Translations under genes and position numbers: made by a program
Shown: positions 1 to 5,396 of the stretch, piece by piece
Numbering within the stretch: position 1 is the stretch's first letter
Layout of the letters: the number at the start of each line of letters is the position of its first letter
The notes under the pieces: generated by a model
The model's input: the letters and a program-made list of their open reading frames with translations, nothing else
Told to the model about the DNA's origin: nothing
The model's database searches: none
DNA from: Deltaproteobacteria bacterium
GTDB taxonomy: Bacteria; Desulfobacterota; DSM-4660; Desulfatiglandales; B25-G16
NCBI GenBank assembly: GCA_019308645.1
Contig: JAFDHR010000180.1
Span: 1-5,396, forward strand
Reading direction: 5' to 3'
DNA length: 5,396 bases

Positions 1-23
1 GGATGAGATTTTAGGGCCTTCAT
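1..23 (-). CDS. cas3: Start of the next operon gene, probably cas3 (partial, cut by the window edge)
   Basis: An ATG overlaps the cas5 stop codon in an ATGA junction, and the frame stays open to the window edge, reading MKALKSH followed by a CC dinucleotide that can only encode proline. A short N-terminus ending in K-S-H-P matches what I recall of Cas3 proteins from type I-B loci, whose HD nuclease domain begins within the first residues. Cas3 would be the nuclease-helicase that Cascade recruits to degrade target DNA. The four-base overlap is typical of translational coupling, and cas3 directly after cas5 is the usual I-B order. Only eight codons are visible, so the identity rests mainly on context. 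It could be another cas gene such as cas4 or cas6. Confidence 0.55.
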
Positions 24-745
24 AAGAAAACCAAAATCCTGCCATTGTATTTATACGCATGGCCGGTTTGAACGGGTATAGATCTCCCGTCCCTTTCCAT
101 AAAATAGCTCGCATGGACAAATATCCGCTCAGGTGACACCGTGCGAGGCATGCGTAGATGGTGAATCACCAGATTGTCATCAAATAATTTGTCCATATCC
201 AAGGTACAACATTCCTGGGGTATAATGGAATTAACGTTATAGTGTCCAGCGGGCATAGGAGAGCTTTCGTCAGATCCTAAATACTCCAACTCGGCCATCA
301 TTTCTGACAAACCGAGGCAGGGTTGAAAATGCCATCTCTTTTCAATCAATCTTTGTTCCATATTACTCAAGTAGGGCTCCGGTATCGAAGCCCACACCGT
401 ATAGGATGGCTCAAAAAGCCATTCTTGCCATATAAGAGTTGCCTTCTCAACCTTAGTCGCCTTTTCCGCCTTTTGATTTCTTTTTATAACCTTTGGCAGT
501 AACTCCGGCGGATCTTTTCTCAATTTTACCTTGTGCCAGTGAGTTTGGGGCAGCCTTCCTTCCAATGCAATAAATGCTGGCTCCAGTAATGATTGGGGCC
601 GATCCTTTTGTAATCCCAAGAGGGCCCCTATCACCCCTAGTATTGCAGTTCTTGGGGGCACAGGGTATGTTAATGCGCTTGCCGCTGCCTCAGCCCTTAA
701 GAAGTGGCCGAATCGTCCACTAAGCCTAAAAGATATTAATCTCAT
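20..745 (-). CDS. cas5: Cas5 (Cas5h, type I-B Cascade subunit)
   Basis: This 241-residue protein is a RAMP-fold subunit that, in the Cascade family, binds the 5' handle of the crRNA and anchors Cas8 at the foot of the complex. The N-terminus shows the Cas5 signature: a first strand with FRLSGRFGHFLR (residues 6-17), then TYPVPPRTAILGVIGALLG (26-44), the conserved Pro-rich turn followed by a Gly-rich helix. A second family-like patch is QPCLGLSEM (141-149). The length is normal for the Hmari-type Cas5. The ATG is preceded by GGAG (752-755) at a 6-base spacing, inside TGGAGAAGGGA. It lies 22 bases after cas7 and overlaps the downstream frame by 4 bases, so it belongs to the cas8b-cas7-cas5 operon. 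The Lys/Glu-rich stretch around residues 84-101 looks like a variable loop. In subtype I-B, Cas5 is not expected to cut RNA, since Cas6 does that. Confidence 0.93.
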   Translation of the reverse strand: MRLISFRLSGRFGHFLRAEAAASALTYPVPPRTAILGVIGALLGLQKDRPQSLLEPAFIALEGRLPQTHWHKVKLRKDPPELLPKVIKRNQKAEKATKVEKATLIWQEWLFEPSYTVWASIPEPYLSNMEQRLIEKRWHFQPCLGLSEMMAELEYLGSDESSPMPAGHYNVNSIIPQECCTLDMDKLFDDNLVIHHLRMPRTVSPERIFVHASYFMERDGRSIPVQTGHAYKYNGRILVFL

Positions 746-767
746 TCCCTTCTCCAGGTGTTATTTC

Positions 768-1742
768 CTAAAGTCGTTCAATATCCATGGGCTCCCAGTT
801 GTCAGGAAGTTGGGGGTTCAATTTTATATCTGAGGATTTGGCATACCGAATCTTTTGTATACGATCTGATCGTGCGTTAACACGGTCCAATAATACGCTG
901 AGATCCACAGTGTAATCTTCTGGCGAAGTCCATGACTTTTCCGGTTTATCATTGGCAGCTCTTGGTTTGACATAATCATGGAGTCGACCAAACTGAAACT
1001 CTTCACCTGGTTTGTATTCTATGCTGAGGAGAAGGTGAGGAATCTGACCAACTTTGGTCCTGGTATTGGCTGCTGATCTCACCCCATGCCATAGGGCCCT
1101 GAGGAAAAGATCATAATCTTCATCAGTCAATCTGGAAATCTCTGCTGAATGTTCGTTGGCTATACCTGAAAAACCAATCAGAGCGTATCGTAATGCAAAA
1201 TATGTAGTGAATGTTCCCTGTGTTTTTTCTTCTGCACTTCCAAAAATTGACGTTCCGTGTATGTCTACCTCTTCCGCCTCATGGAGCACTTCTCCCATAT
1301 TTATCTGAACAGCCCCTGTGAGGGTTTTTGGCTCTGGCTTTGGCTCCCAGATTTCTTCCTTTCCATTGCCGCCCTTGACTTTTTCTGCTTTGAACGCAAA
1401 GGAGCTCCCAAAAAGTCTTGCATCTATAAAAGAGTCCAGAAGTATGTTTACCAACTCAGCACCCGTGGCCTTTTCCATATTGTGAGATTGCAAATAATGC
1501 ACTACCCTTCCAGTGAGGTTGGTGGTGCGACCTTCTATATTGTCGACCAGTATATCTTTGCCCTGAGTTTTCAAAAAATCCCGCACAAAACGTTTTAGGC
1601 GGACATCGGTTACATAATGGGTTCCATCTGGTAATACCCTTGGCCGGTTTTCGTCCGGGTCTCCATTAGGGTTCCCCATTTTTATGTCATACAAAAACAG
1701 AAATTCTCTTCGTCCTGATAGAGTCTGTACATTATCTGGCAT
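768..1742 (-). CDS. cas7: Cas7 (Csh2, type I-B Cascade backbone)
   Basis: This 324-residue protein is the repeated backbone subunit that polymerises along the crRNA spacer and holds it for pairing with target DNA. Recognition is strong. FLFLYDIKMGNPNGDPDENRPR (starting at residue 14) contains the NPNGDPD core typical of Csh2 (DevR/Cas7 family). It is followed by TDVRLKRFVRDF (45-56), FGSSF (111-115), LTGAVQINMG (141-150), and NTRTKVGQIPHLLLSIEY (226-243), a region conserved near the RNA-binding core. Length is normal for the family. The ATG has a full AGGAGG (1750-1755) 7 bases upstream, and that site overlaps the cas8b stop codon (TAGGAGG), leaving an 11-base gap. The strong ribosome site fits the need for several Cas7 copies per complex. 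No internal break or missing motif is visible. Confidence 0.96.
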   Translation of the reverse strand: MPDNVQTLSGRREFLFLYDIKMGNPNGDPDENRPRVLPDGTHYVTDVRLKRFVRDFLKTQGKDILVDNIEGRTTNLTGRVVHYLQSHNMEKATGAELVNILLDSFIDARLFGSSFAFKAEKVKGGNGKEEIWEPKPEPKTLTGAVQINMGEVLHEAEEVDIHGTSIFGSAEEKTQGTFTTYFALRYALIGFSGIANEHSAEISRLTDEDYDLFLRALWHGVRSAANTRTKVGQIPHLLLSIEYKPGEEFQFGRLHDYVKPRAANDKPEKSWTSPEDYTVDLSVLLDRVNARSDRIQKIRYAKSSDIKLNPQLPDNWEPMDIERL

Positions 1743-1753
1743 CTTCTTACCTC

Positions 1754-2164
1754 CTATTGCTCACCTTTAAGAATCGTTCTTGTCATAGACTGTCCAAGTA
1801 AAAGATAATAATTTGTTTGGGTCTGATCCAATTCAATAGGATCGCCTAACTTTACACCAAGCTTACCTATCTCATTGATTAGATCTCTGACTTTCTGACT
1901 TTTCTCAGCCTCGTAGGCTAATAGCTTTTCCCTTACCTTAATATAAAGTCCTGGCAGGTCTTTACCTTTTAATGTCAGCCTTTTTAGCCATGTAAGCGCA
2001 TTAGCTCCAACATTGACACCTTTTCCCCCCTGAATCTCAAGCACCCTTCCGTAAAGCACTCCCAATAAAAAGGCATACGCCTTTTCTGGCGAGCTTATGC
2101 CCGTCTCAGGTCCAAAGTAGGGTTTGAGAGAGTCCATCTCAGGTTCAAAAAAATGATCATCCAT
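1754..2164 (-). CDS. cas11b: Cas11b small subunit, internal in-frame translation product of cas8b (predicted)
   Basis: A second start inside cas8b would give a 136-residue protein identical to Cas8b residues 528-663. The ATG (2162-2164, within VMEMDD) is preceded by GGAGGTGAT (2169-2177), a perfect nine-base match to the anti-Shine-Dalgarno sequence, with 8 bases between GGAGG and the ATG. The product reads as mostly helical: AYAFLLGVLYGRVLEIQ, then ALTWLKRLTLKG, then YIKVREKLLAYEAEKSQKVRD and a final YYLLLGQSMTRTIL. This is the pattern and size expected of Cascade small subunits, which line the belly of the complex and contact the target DNA. Separate translation of the small subunit from within the large-subunit gene is established for types I-B, I-C and I-D. 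The next upstream ATG (codon 526) is only 2 bases from GGAGG and is a poor alternative. Inferred from sequence; expression is not shown here. Confidence 0.72.
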   Translation of the reverse strand: MDDHFFEPEMDSLKPYFGPETGISSPEKAYAFLLGVLYGRVLEIQGGKGVNVGANALTWLKRLTLKGKDLPGLYIKVREKLLAYEAEKSQKVRDLINEIGKLGVKLGDPIELDQTQTNYYLLLGQSMTRTILKGEQ

Positions 2165-3745
2165 CTCCATCACCTCCAGCCGTCTGAAATAATAAAGCCA
2201 CCAGGCCACGTGCCTGACCCATCCCGCTAGGGTCAAATACGGACCCTTTTTCCCCTCCCCTTCATACAATAAGGTATACGTGTTATTTTCCTCTATGGCT
2301 TGGCTCCAATAACTGCGAGCAGTTACCACTATTTCATCCCAAAAACGTGAATATGGAATGTCCGTTTTGTGGTATATGGCAGCGACAATATCTCGCTTTG
2401 TCTGGAAGAGCCTTTTGCTGGCATTTATATTCTGTGCCTTTCTCCCGCCTTGCCTGTAAAAAAGAGGGTAAAGGGCCCTTAAAGAAAGATCTGGGCCGAA
2501 ATAGAACTTTCCGTCCTGTATCTTGACTTTAGGAAAAACGGCATGATTCCATTCTCTTGCCTGCTCATTGAACTGTGAAAGCTCTTTCAATCTGGTCGGC
2601 GGAATGTCTGTCAGTGCACCTGTTACGTTTTCGAGATTTTGCCCAATTTCTGCCCATAAGAATGTTAAGTTAAGCAGCCCGCTTTCATCTTTTAAAATGT
2701 CAAGAATAGTCTCTTCTACAAACTCAACATCATCTGGTGTGTGTTTGATAAACTTATCTATTTTTCTCAACAAGGCCTGGCGCGCATGTGTATCCATTGA
2801 AAGATAAGGGATCACCAAAGCAGTTTCCCCGGCAATGCTTGCGGTAAATGGTATTCTGTCTTTTTTGGGCCCAGTTTTCTTCAACACATGATATTTATAA
2901 ACGTATAATAAGTCTGCACAGGCTGCACAAAGGGAATATCCCTTCCATGCCTGGGAAAGATCAATTCCAGGGAAAACACCCTCTCTGTCCATATTGAGTA
3001 AATTAATCCCAGCCCCCTTTAATGCGTTTGGGTAGATTGTAATATTTGTTGCCCCACATAGGGGACAGGTTGCATTATCGACCGCTTTTACTTTTTTGGT
3101 TAAATAGCGTTGGCCTGCGAGTATTTCCTTAAATAGATATTCGAGGTAATCCTGCCTTTGTCCTGGTAGTCGTCCGGACACATCCATTACTGTTATCAAT
3201 GAGGTCCCTTTTGTCGGTCCTATCTCTTGGACTATGCACTCTAAAAGGGATTCGTATCCCTTCTCTTTCCATTCTACAATTGAACCATCTAGTAGCTTAA
3301 TTCGATATGATTCCAATACTTCTACTATCTCTTGAAAATAGGTAGCCCAGGGTTTTCCTGAATTAGCAAGATCACCAAAATACCTCATAGTTGTCGCTAA
3401 AATTTTTTTAGAGGGACCTCCTCCCTTGGTTTTGGAGTAAATGCGTTTGATAACAGGACCTATTTGAGCACCCTGAGATCCTGATGGTTTAATAAAAGGC
3501 AAATATACCGACATATGTGAAGTCATCTCGAGGGGCTGAACCTCAGCATATTCCTTATCTTTAGCCTTTTTGATCACAAAAATTTTTTCGACCTTTTCTA
3601 TATCTTCAACTAAAAATCGAAACAACTTCCCTGGCGATTCGCGCCTTAGCTTGTGATACCAACTGTCAAGCTCATTGGGAGGATCCCCCTCTCCTAATTG
3701 TTGAAATAGATAATCCAATGCCAACGTGCGCATGGCGCTAAGCAT
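1754..3745 (-). CDS. cas8b: Cas8b large subunit (Csh1 / TM1802-like)
   Basis: This 663-residue protein is the large subunit of type I-B Cascade, expected to recognise the PAM and open the target duplex. The family call rests on position directly before csh2 and cas5h, on length, and on a four-cysteine zinc-binding centre: CPLC at residues 227-230 and CAAC at 273-276, about 42 residues apart, as in Csh1 proteins. The C-terminal part from about residue 550 (AYAFLLGVLYGRVLEIQ, ending near LDQTQTNYYLLLGQSM) resembles the helical end of this family and probably doubles as the separate small subunit. The chosen ATG has AGGAGG (3754-3759) 8 bases upstream; the ATG at codon 5 lacks such spacing. No GGDD or HD motif is present, which argues against Cas10 or a Cas3 fusion. 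It opens the effector operon after a 170-base gap; its stop codon overlaps the cas7 ribosome site. Confidence 0.9.
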   Translation of the reverse strand: MLSAMRTLALDYLFQQLGEGDPPNELDSWYHKLRRESPGKLFRFLVEDIEKVEKIFVIKKAKDKEYAEVQPLEMTSHMSVYLPFIKPSGSQGAQIGPVIKRIYSKTKGGGPSKKILATTMRYFGDLANSGKPWATYFQEIVEVLESYRIKLLDGSIVEWKEKGYESLLECIVQEIGPTKGTSLITVMDVSGRLPGQRQDYLEYLFKEILAGQRYLTKKVKAVDNATCPLCGATNITIYPNALKGAGINLLNMDREGVFPGIDLSQAWKGYSLCAACADLLYVYKYHVLKKTGPKKDRIPFTASIAGETALVIPYLSMDTHARQALLRKIDKFIKHTPDDVEFVEETILDILKDESGLLNLTFLWAEIGQNLENVTGALTDIPPTRLKELSQFNEQAREWNHAVFPKVKIQDGKFYFGPDLSLRALYPLFYRQGGRKAQNINASKRLFQTKRDIVAAIYHKTDIPYSRFWDEIVVTARSYWSQAIEENNTYTLLYEGEGKKGPYLTLAGWVRHVAWWLYYFRRLEVMEMDDHFFEPEMDSLKPYFGPETGISSPEKAYAFLLGVLYGRVLEIQGGKGVNVGANALTWLKRLTLKGKDLPGLYIKVREKLLAYEAEKSQKVRDLINEIGKLGVKLGDPIELDQTQTNYYLLLGQSMTRTILKGEQ
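2169..2177 (-). promoter_or_regulatory. Strong internal ribosome binding site inside cas8b
   Basis: GGAGGTGAT is a nine-base perfect complement to the 3' end of bacterial 16S rRNA. It encodes part of the Leu-Glu-Val-Met stretch of Cas8b (residues 523-526) and sits 8 bases (from GGAGG) before the ATG of codon 528. It is at least as strong as the sites of cas8b, cas7 and cas5 themselves, which argues against chance and for a dedicated start of the small subunit. Confidence 0.72.
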
Positions 3746-3753
3746 CTTTATAA

Positions 3754-3759
3754 CCTCCT
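3754..3759 (-). promoter_or_regulatory. Ribosome binding site fixing the cas8b start
   Basis: AGGAGG lies 8 bases before the first ATG of cas8b (within GAGGAGGTTATAAAG then ATG). It decides between this ATG and a second in-frame ATG four codons later, which would be 20 bases from the site. Confidence 0.8.
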
Positions 3760-3867
3760 CCTGCTTATTGACAACACCGGCTTAAGACAAAGTAAGAGTT
3801 CTTGATTCTTCTGCCAATCACCTGATCATCCTCTGGACATCTTTGATTAATACTTGCTTTGTTTGTA

Positions 3868-3876
3868 ACTATACCA
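3868..3876 (-). promoter_or_regulatory. Possible extended -10 promoter for the cas8b-cas7-cas5 operon
   Basis: The 170-base gap 3746-3915 between cas2 and cas8b holds no open frame that looks like a gene. On the minus strand it contains TGGTATAGT, an extended -10 element (TGn plus TATAGT) about 120 bases before the cas8b ATG. No good -35 hexamer sits 16-18 bases upstream, but extended -10 promoters can work without one. The gap size alone suggests the effector genes have their own transcript start. Weak, by eye only. Confidence 0.3.
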
Positions 3877-3906
3877 CCCCATTTTGACAGATCCGGTCAC
3901 ACTCTC

Positions 3907-3932
3907 AAAAATTTTTCAAAAAAATTTTGAAA
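3907..3932 (-). terminator. Weak AT-only hairpin over the cas2 stop, possible terminator
   Basis: On the minus strand, TTTCAAAA and TTTTGAAA (3914-3932) form an 8-base-pair stem with a 3-base loop, followed within 3 bases by five Ts (3907-3911). It overlaps the last cas2 codons and stop. The stem has a single G-C pair, so it would be unstable as an intrinsic terminator. It could instead be a by-product of the Lys-Phe-Phe codons. It lies at the expected boundary between adaptation and effector transcription units. Confidence 0.25.
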
Positions 3933-4215
3933 GGATCTCTTCGTTGATCAGCTTCTTGTCAAAGCCCTGCCCCAGGACTTTGATCTTCTTAAAATCATCC
4001 TGACAGAAGGGAAAAAGATACACACTGTCATTATCTTCATCTATAAGGTCCAGGCATTTCTCAGCCAGCTCATCAAAGCGGCTCAGCTTGAGCTTGCCAA
4101 GAAATGCGCTTTTTTGGACCCTCTCCAGCCCATATTGTTTGCATGCCTTTGCCACCCTGGCCCTGGCCTTATCCTCCACAATGTCGTAAATTATCCATAC
4201 TAGGACTGAACTCAT
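3916..4215 (-). CDS. cas2: Cas2 (spacer-acquisition complex subunit)
   Basis: This 99-residue protein has the Cas2 ferredoxin-like form. The first strand SSVLVWIIYDIVEDKARARVAKACKQYG carries the family Asp (D11) directly after the strand, followed by the helix; RVQKSAFLGKL (33-43) is the second conserved strand. DSVYLFPFCQDD (63-74) fits the later strands. As a dimer, Cas2 should bridge two Cas1 dimers and measure the prespacer during integration into the array. The ATG has GAGG (4223-4226) 7 bases upstream. It begins 13 bases after cas1, so the two are co-transcribed. The C-terminal codons for Lys-Phe-Phe fall in a run of A and T that forms a small inverted repeat. Length is normal and nothing seems missing. 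Confidence 0.93.
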   Translation of the reverse strand: MSSVLVWIIYDIVEDKARARVAKACKQYGLERVQKSAFLGKLKLSRFDELAEKCLDLIDEDNDSVYLFPFCQDDFKKIKVLGQGFDKKLINEEILSKFF

Positions 4216-4228
4216 GGCTTTGCCTCAT

Positions 4229-5236
4229 TTAAAATTCCTTGATTTCCAACCAGTCAGATCTACCCATCTTTTCATCTGATAATAATTTATTGGCGAGCCT
4301 GTGGGCCTCGTGCTGAATGATGTGCCTACGCTTCACATTTCTCCTTCGATACCTTACCCCCTCATCCAAGTGCTTGTTCATGGCCTCCACCACTACAGGT
4401 TTACCTTTCTGGTTCAATGAGACCGCTTCCTCCCTGGAATCCCAATATTCGTCTTTCATCTTTTTGCCTGTAAACAGATAAACTGCTGTCTGTTCCGCAA
4501 AGATCCTGAAAGGCTCTATCAGATCAAATACAAGCGATTTCTTATTGTAATTATCAGCGTGCAAAAAACCGATGTACGGGTCCAGGCCGGACAGGATACA
4601 GGCCTTTTCCACAATCCCGTAAAGCATTCCATAGCAGTAATTGAGCACAGCGTTGAACGGATCCTTGGCCGGGCGGCGGGAGCGGCCGTCAAATTGATAT
4701 TTTTCAGGTAATATCCTGGAGATACACTGGAAGTAGGCCCTGCCCGCTATACCTTCAAGCCCCATTATATCGCCGGGGGAAATATCACCTTGCTTTGATT
4801 CCAGATCTTCCCTGCTTTGTTCAATTCTGGCAATGAACTCATCAAACAGCGATGATTTACGAGGCCTCGCATACATAAGCTTTTTGAGGAACCTGACCTG
4901 GTTTTCCATTTTCTGAGTTATCATCTGGATTGCCAGTTTGATGCCCAGGTCATGGGACGCAGCTTCCAATTGCTTTCTGCGGATCAACGCGGTGCTGCCC
5001 AGTTTTGAAAACCAGACACGTCCCACAGGGTCACCATATTTGTCCAGAAAAATGACATCTATGTTGTGCTCCAAGGCCAGTGCAATGGCCTGGGTGGAGA
5101 TCATCGCCTGGTTGCTGATGACAATGCTTTCCAGCTTTAAGGGGGAGATATCGAATACTTTGTCTTTATGTTTCAGGCGAAAGCATTCATCTTTCTGTGT
5201 TAAAAATGTGCCAGGAGTGTTTATAACGATCTGCAC
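4229..5236 (-). CDS. cas1: Cas1 (CRISPR integrase)
   Basis: This 335-residue protein is the metal-dependent integrase that joins new spacers to the CRISPR array together with Cas2. The N-terminal beta domain (about 1-85) ends in DVIFLDKYGDPVGRVWFSKLG; the rest is the helical catalytic domain. The metal ligands are all visible: E161 in GLEGIAGRAYF, H226 in GFLHADNYNKKSLVFD, and D238 with E241 in FDLIEPFR. The start is GTG; an in-frame TAG lies four codons upstream, so no earlier start exists, and the MQIVINTPGTF beginning fits the family. No Shine-Dalgarno site precedes it, only an AT-rich stretch. Length is normal and no reverse transcriptase, Cas4 or other domain is fused. Placement upstream of the effector genes, not after cas3, is unusual for I-B. 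Confidence 0.96.
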   Translation of the reverse strand: MQIVINTPGTFLTQKDECFRLKHKDKVFDISPLKLESIVISNQAMISTQAIALALEHNIDVIFLDKYGDPVGRVWFSKLGSTALIRRKQLEAASHDLGIKLAIQMITQKMENQVRFLKKLMYARPRKSSLFDEFIARIEQSREDLESKQGDISPGDIMGLEGIAGRAYFQCISRILPEKYQFDGRSRRPAKDPFNAVLNYCYGMLYGIVEKACILSGLDPYIGFLHADNYNKKSLVFDLIEPFRIFAEQTAVYLFTGKKMKDEYWDSREEAVSLNQKGKPVVVEAMNKHLDEGVRYRRRNVKRRHIIQHEAHRLANKLLSDEKMGRSDWLEIKEF

Positions 5237-5248
5237 TTTATAATAACG

Positions 5249-5276
5249 CTATAATTCTGTGAAAATTTCACACCAA
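5249..5276 (-). promoter_or_regulatory. Possible cas1-proximal promoter enclosing the palindrome
   Basis: TTGGTG (5271-5276) and TTATAG (5249-5254) are separated by 16 bases. The -35 match is poor (three of six). Transcription would start only a few bases before the GTG, which would fit the missing Shine-Dalgarno site. Speculative. Confidence 0.2.
5258..5272. promoter_or_regulatory. 15-base perfect palindrome before cas1, possible operator
   Basis: TGTGAAA and TTTCACA flank a single central base, giving 7-base perfect half sites 21 bases before the cas1 GTG. The ends resemble CRP half sites (TGTGA and TCACA), but the gap is five bases, not six, so it is not a canonical CRP site. It falls in the spacer of a possible TTGGTG-N16-TTATAG promoter (5249-5276), a place where a repressor would act. 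No run of Ts follows, so it is not an intrinsic terminator. Confidence 0.4.
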
Positions 5277-5396
5277 ATTGAAGCGGTGCTTTGCGGACTG
5301 ACGCTTTGCCCCGAGAAATTGAGCTGATTGATTAAATGCCATTATAACTCGATATTCCATCAATATGTCAATGCCTTCCTCCAAGACCGATAGCCT
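5268..5396 (-). CDS. Possible 3' end of an unrecognised upstream gene (partial)
   Basis: A minus-strand frame is open from the right edge for 42 codons plus a TGA. It begins RLSVLEEGIDILMEYRVI and ends in a basic tail, SAKHRFNLV. An open stretch this short is fairly likely by chance (I estimate about one in eight per frame), so the protein-like helix at its start is only weak support. The LMEYR segment faintly recalls the C-terminal helix of type I restriction specificity subunits, but I would not assign it. It lacks the cysteines expected at the end of Cas4. If the promoter at 5341-5371 is real, this frame may not be a gene. Confidence 0.22.
   Translation of the reverse strand, partial: RLSVLEEGIDILMEYRVIMAFNQSAQFLGAKRQSAKHRFNLV
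5288..5309. repeat. Short direct repeat GCTTTGC upstream of cas1
   Basis: The heptamer GCTTTGC occurs at 5288-5294 and 5303-5309, with start points 15 bases apart (about one and a half helical turns). It lies between the possible distal promoter and the palindrome, so it could be a pair of protein contacts. It is too short to be a CRISPR repeat and may be chance. Confidence 0.2.
5341..5371 (-). promoter_or_regulatory. Perfect -35 and -10 hexamers upstream of cas1, 19-base spacer
   Basis: TTGACA (5366-5371) and TATAAT (5341-5346) are both exact sigma-70 consensus hexamers on the strand of cas1. The spacer is 19 bases, longer than the preferred 17, which would weaken it. If active it would drive cas1-cas2 with a leader of about 95-100 bases that includes the 15-base palindrome. 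It lies within an open frame entering from the right edge, so the hexamers could also be coding sequence by chance. Confidence 0.4.

Noticed and set aside
824..1006. Minus-strand open frame of 60 codons in another frame of cas7
   Set aside because: Out-of-frame shadow within cas7 without recognisable features.
1257..1598. Plus-strand open frame of 113 codons opposite cas7
   Set aside because: It lies wholly antisense to a strongly recognised Csh2 gene, and its translation has no family features.
2168..2170. ATG at codon 526 of cas8b as the internal small-subunit start
   Set aside because: It is only 2 bases from GGAGG, too close for efficient initiation; the ATG at codon 528 has the ideal spacing.
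2568..2807. Plus-strand open frame of 79 codons opposite cas8b
   Set aside because: Antisense shadow within the Cas8b frame with no protein-like pattern and no ribosome site noted.
1754..3745. Large subunit as Cas10 of a type III system
   Set aside because: No GGDD palm motif or HD motif, and its neighbours are clear type I-B Cas7 and Cas5.
4938..5243. Plus-strand open frame of 101 codons opposite cas1
   Set aside because: It covers the N-terminal part of Cas1, whose motifs are unambiguous, so this is a shadow.
5258..5272. Canonical CRP binding site
   Set aside because: The half sites match but the central gap is five bases and not six, so the two contacts would be out of register.
5237..5396. 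CRISPR array or leader upstream of cas1
   Set aside because: No 25-40 base unit recurs at regular spacing; the longest direct repeat I see is seven bases.

Overview
The window is a type I-B (Hmari-like) CRISPR-Cas locus, read entirely from the minus strand. From right to left (5' to 3' on the coding strand) it holds cas1, cas2, a 170-base gap, cas8b (csh1-like), cas7 (csh2), cas5 (cas5h), and the first eight codons of a further gene that is probably cas3, cut off by the left edge. No CRISPR array, cas6 or cas4 lies inside the window. The plus strand carries no convincing gene.

The host is probably a bacterium with moderate G+C. The genes are tightly packed, with strong Shine-Dalgarno sites such as AGGAGG and GGAGGTGAT. 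I cannot name a lineage. Hand counts of four 60-base lines each gave about 49% G+C in cas1 and about 40% in cas8b. With the reset spacing between the two blocks, this hints that the adaptation pair and the effector operon have different histories.

Region by region: 5237-5396 is upstream of cas1 and holds an open frame entering from the right edge, a 15-base perfect palindrome and possible promoter elements. 4229-5236 is cas1 (GTG start, no clear Shine-Dalgarno site) and 3916-4215 is cas2, 13 bases apart. Together they should form the spacer-acquisition integrase. 3746-3915 is an intergenic gap with a weak AT-only hairpin and a possible extended -10 promoter. 20-3745 is the Cascade operon: cas8b (large subunit), cas7 (backbone) and cas5 (crRNA 5'-end cap), with gaps of 11 and 22 bases, and cas5 overlapping the next gene by 4 bases (ATGA).

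The most interesting signal is inside cas8b. A nine-base perfect match to the anti-Shine-Dalgarno sequence (GGAGGTGAT) sits 8 bases (counted from GGAGG) before an in-frame ATG at codon 528. It would start a separate 136-residue protein from the same frame, the expected size and place of the Cas11b small subunit. The genes would then encode four Cascade subunits (Cas8b, Cas11b, Cas7, Cas5) from three reading frames. A Cas6 for crRNA processing and the rest of the Cas3 nuclease-helicase must come from outside the window.
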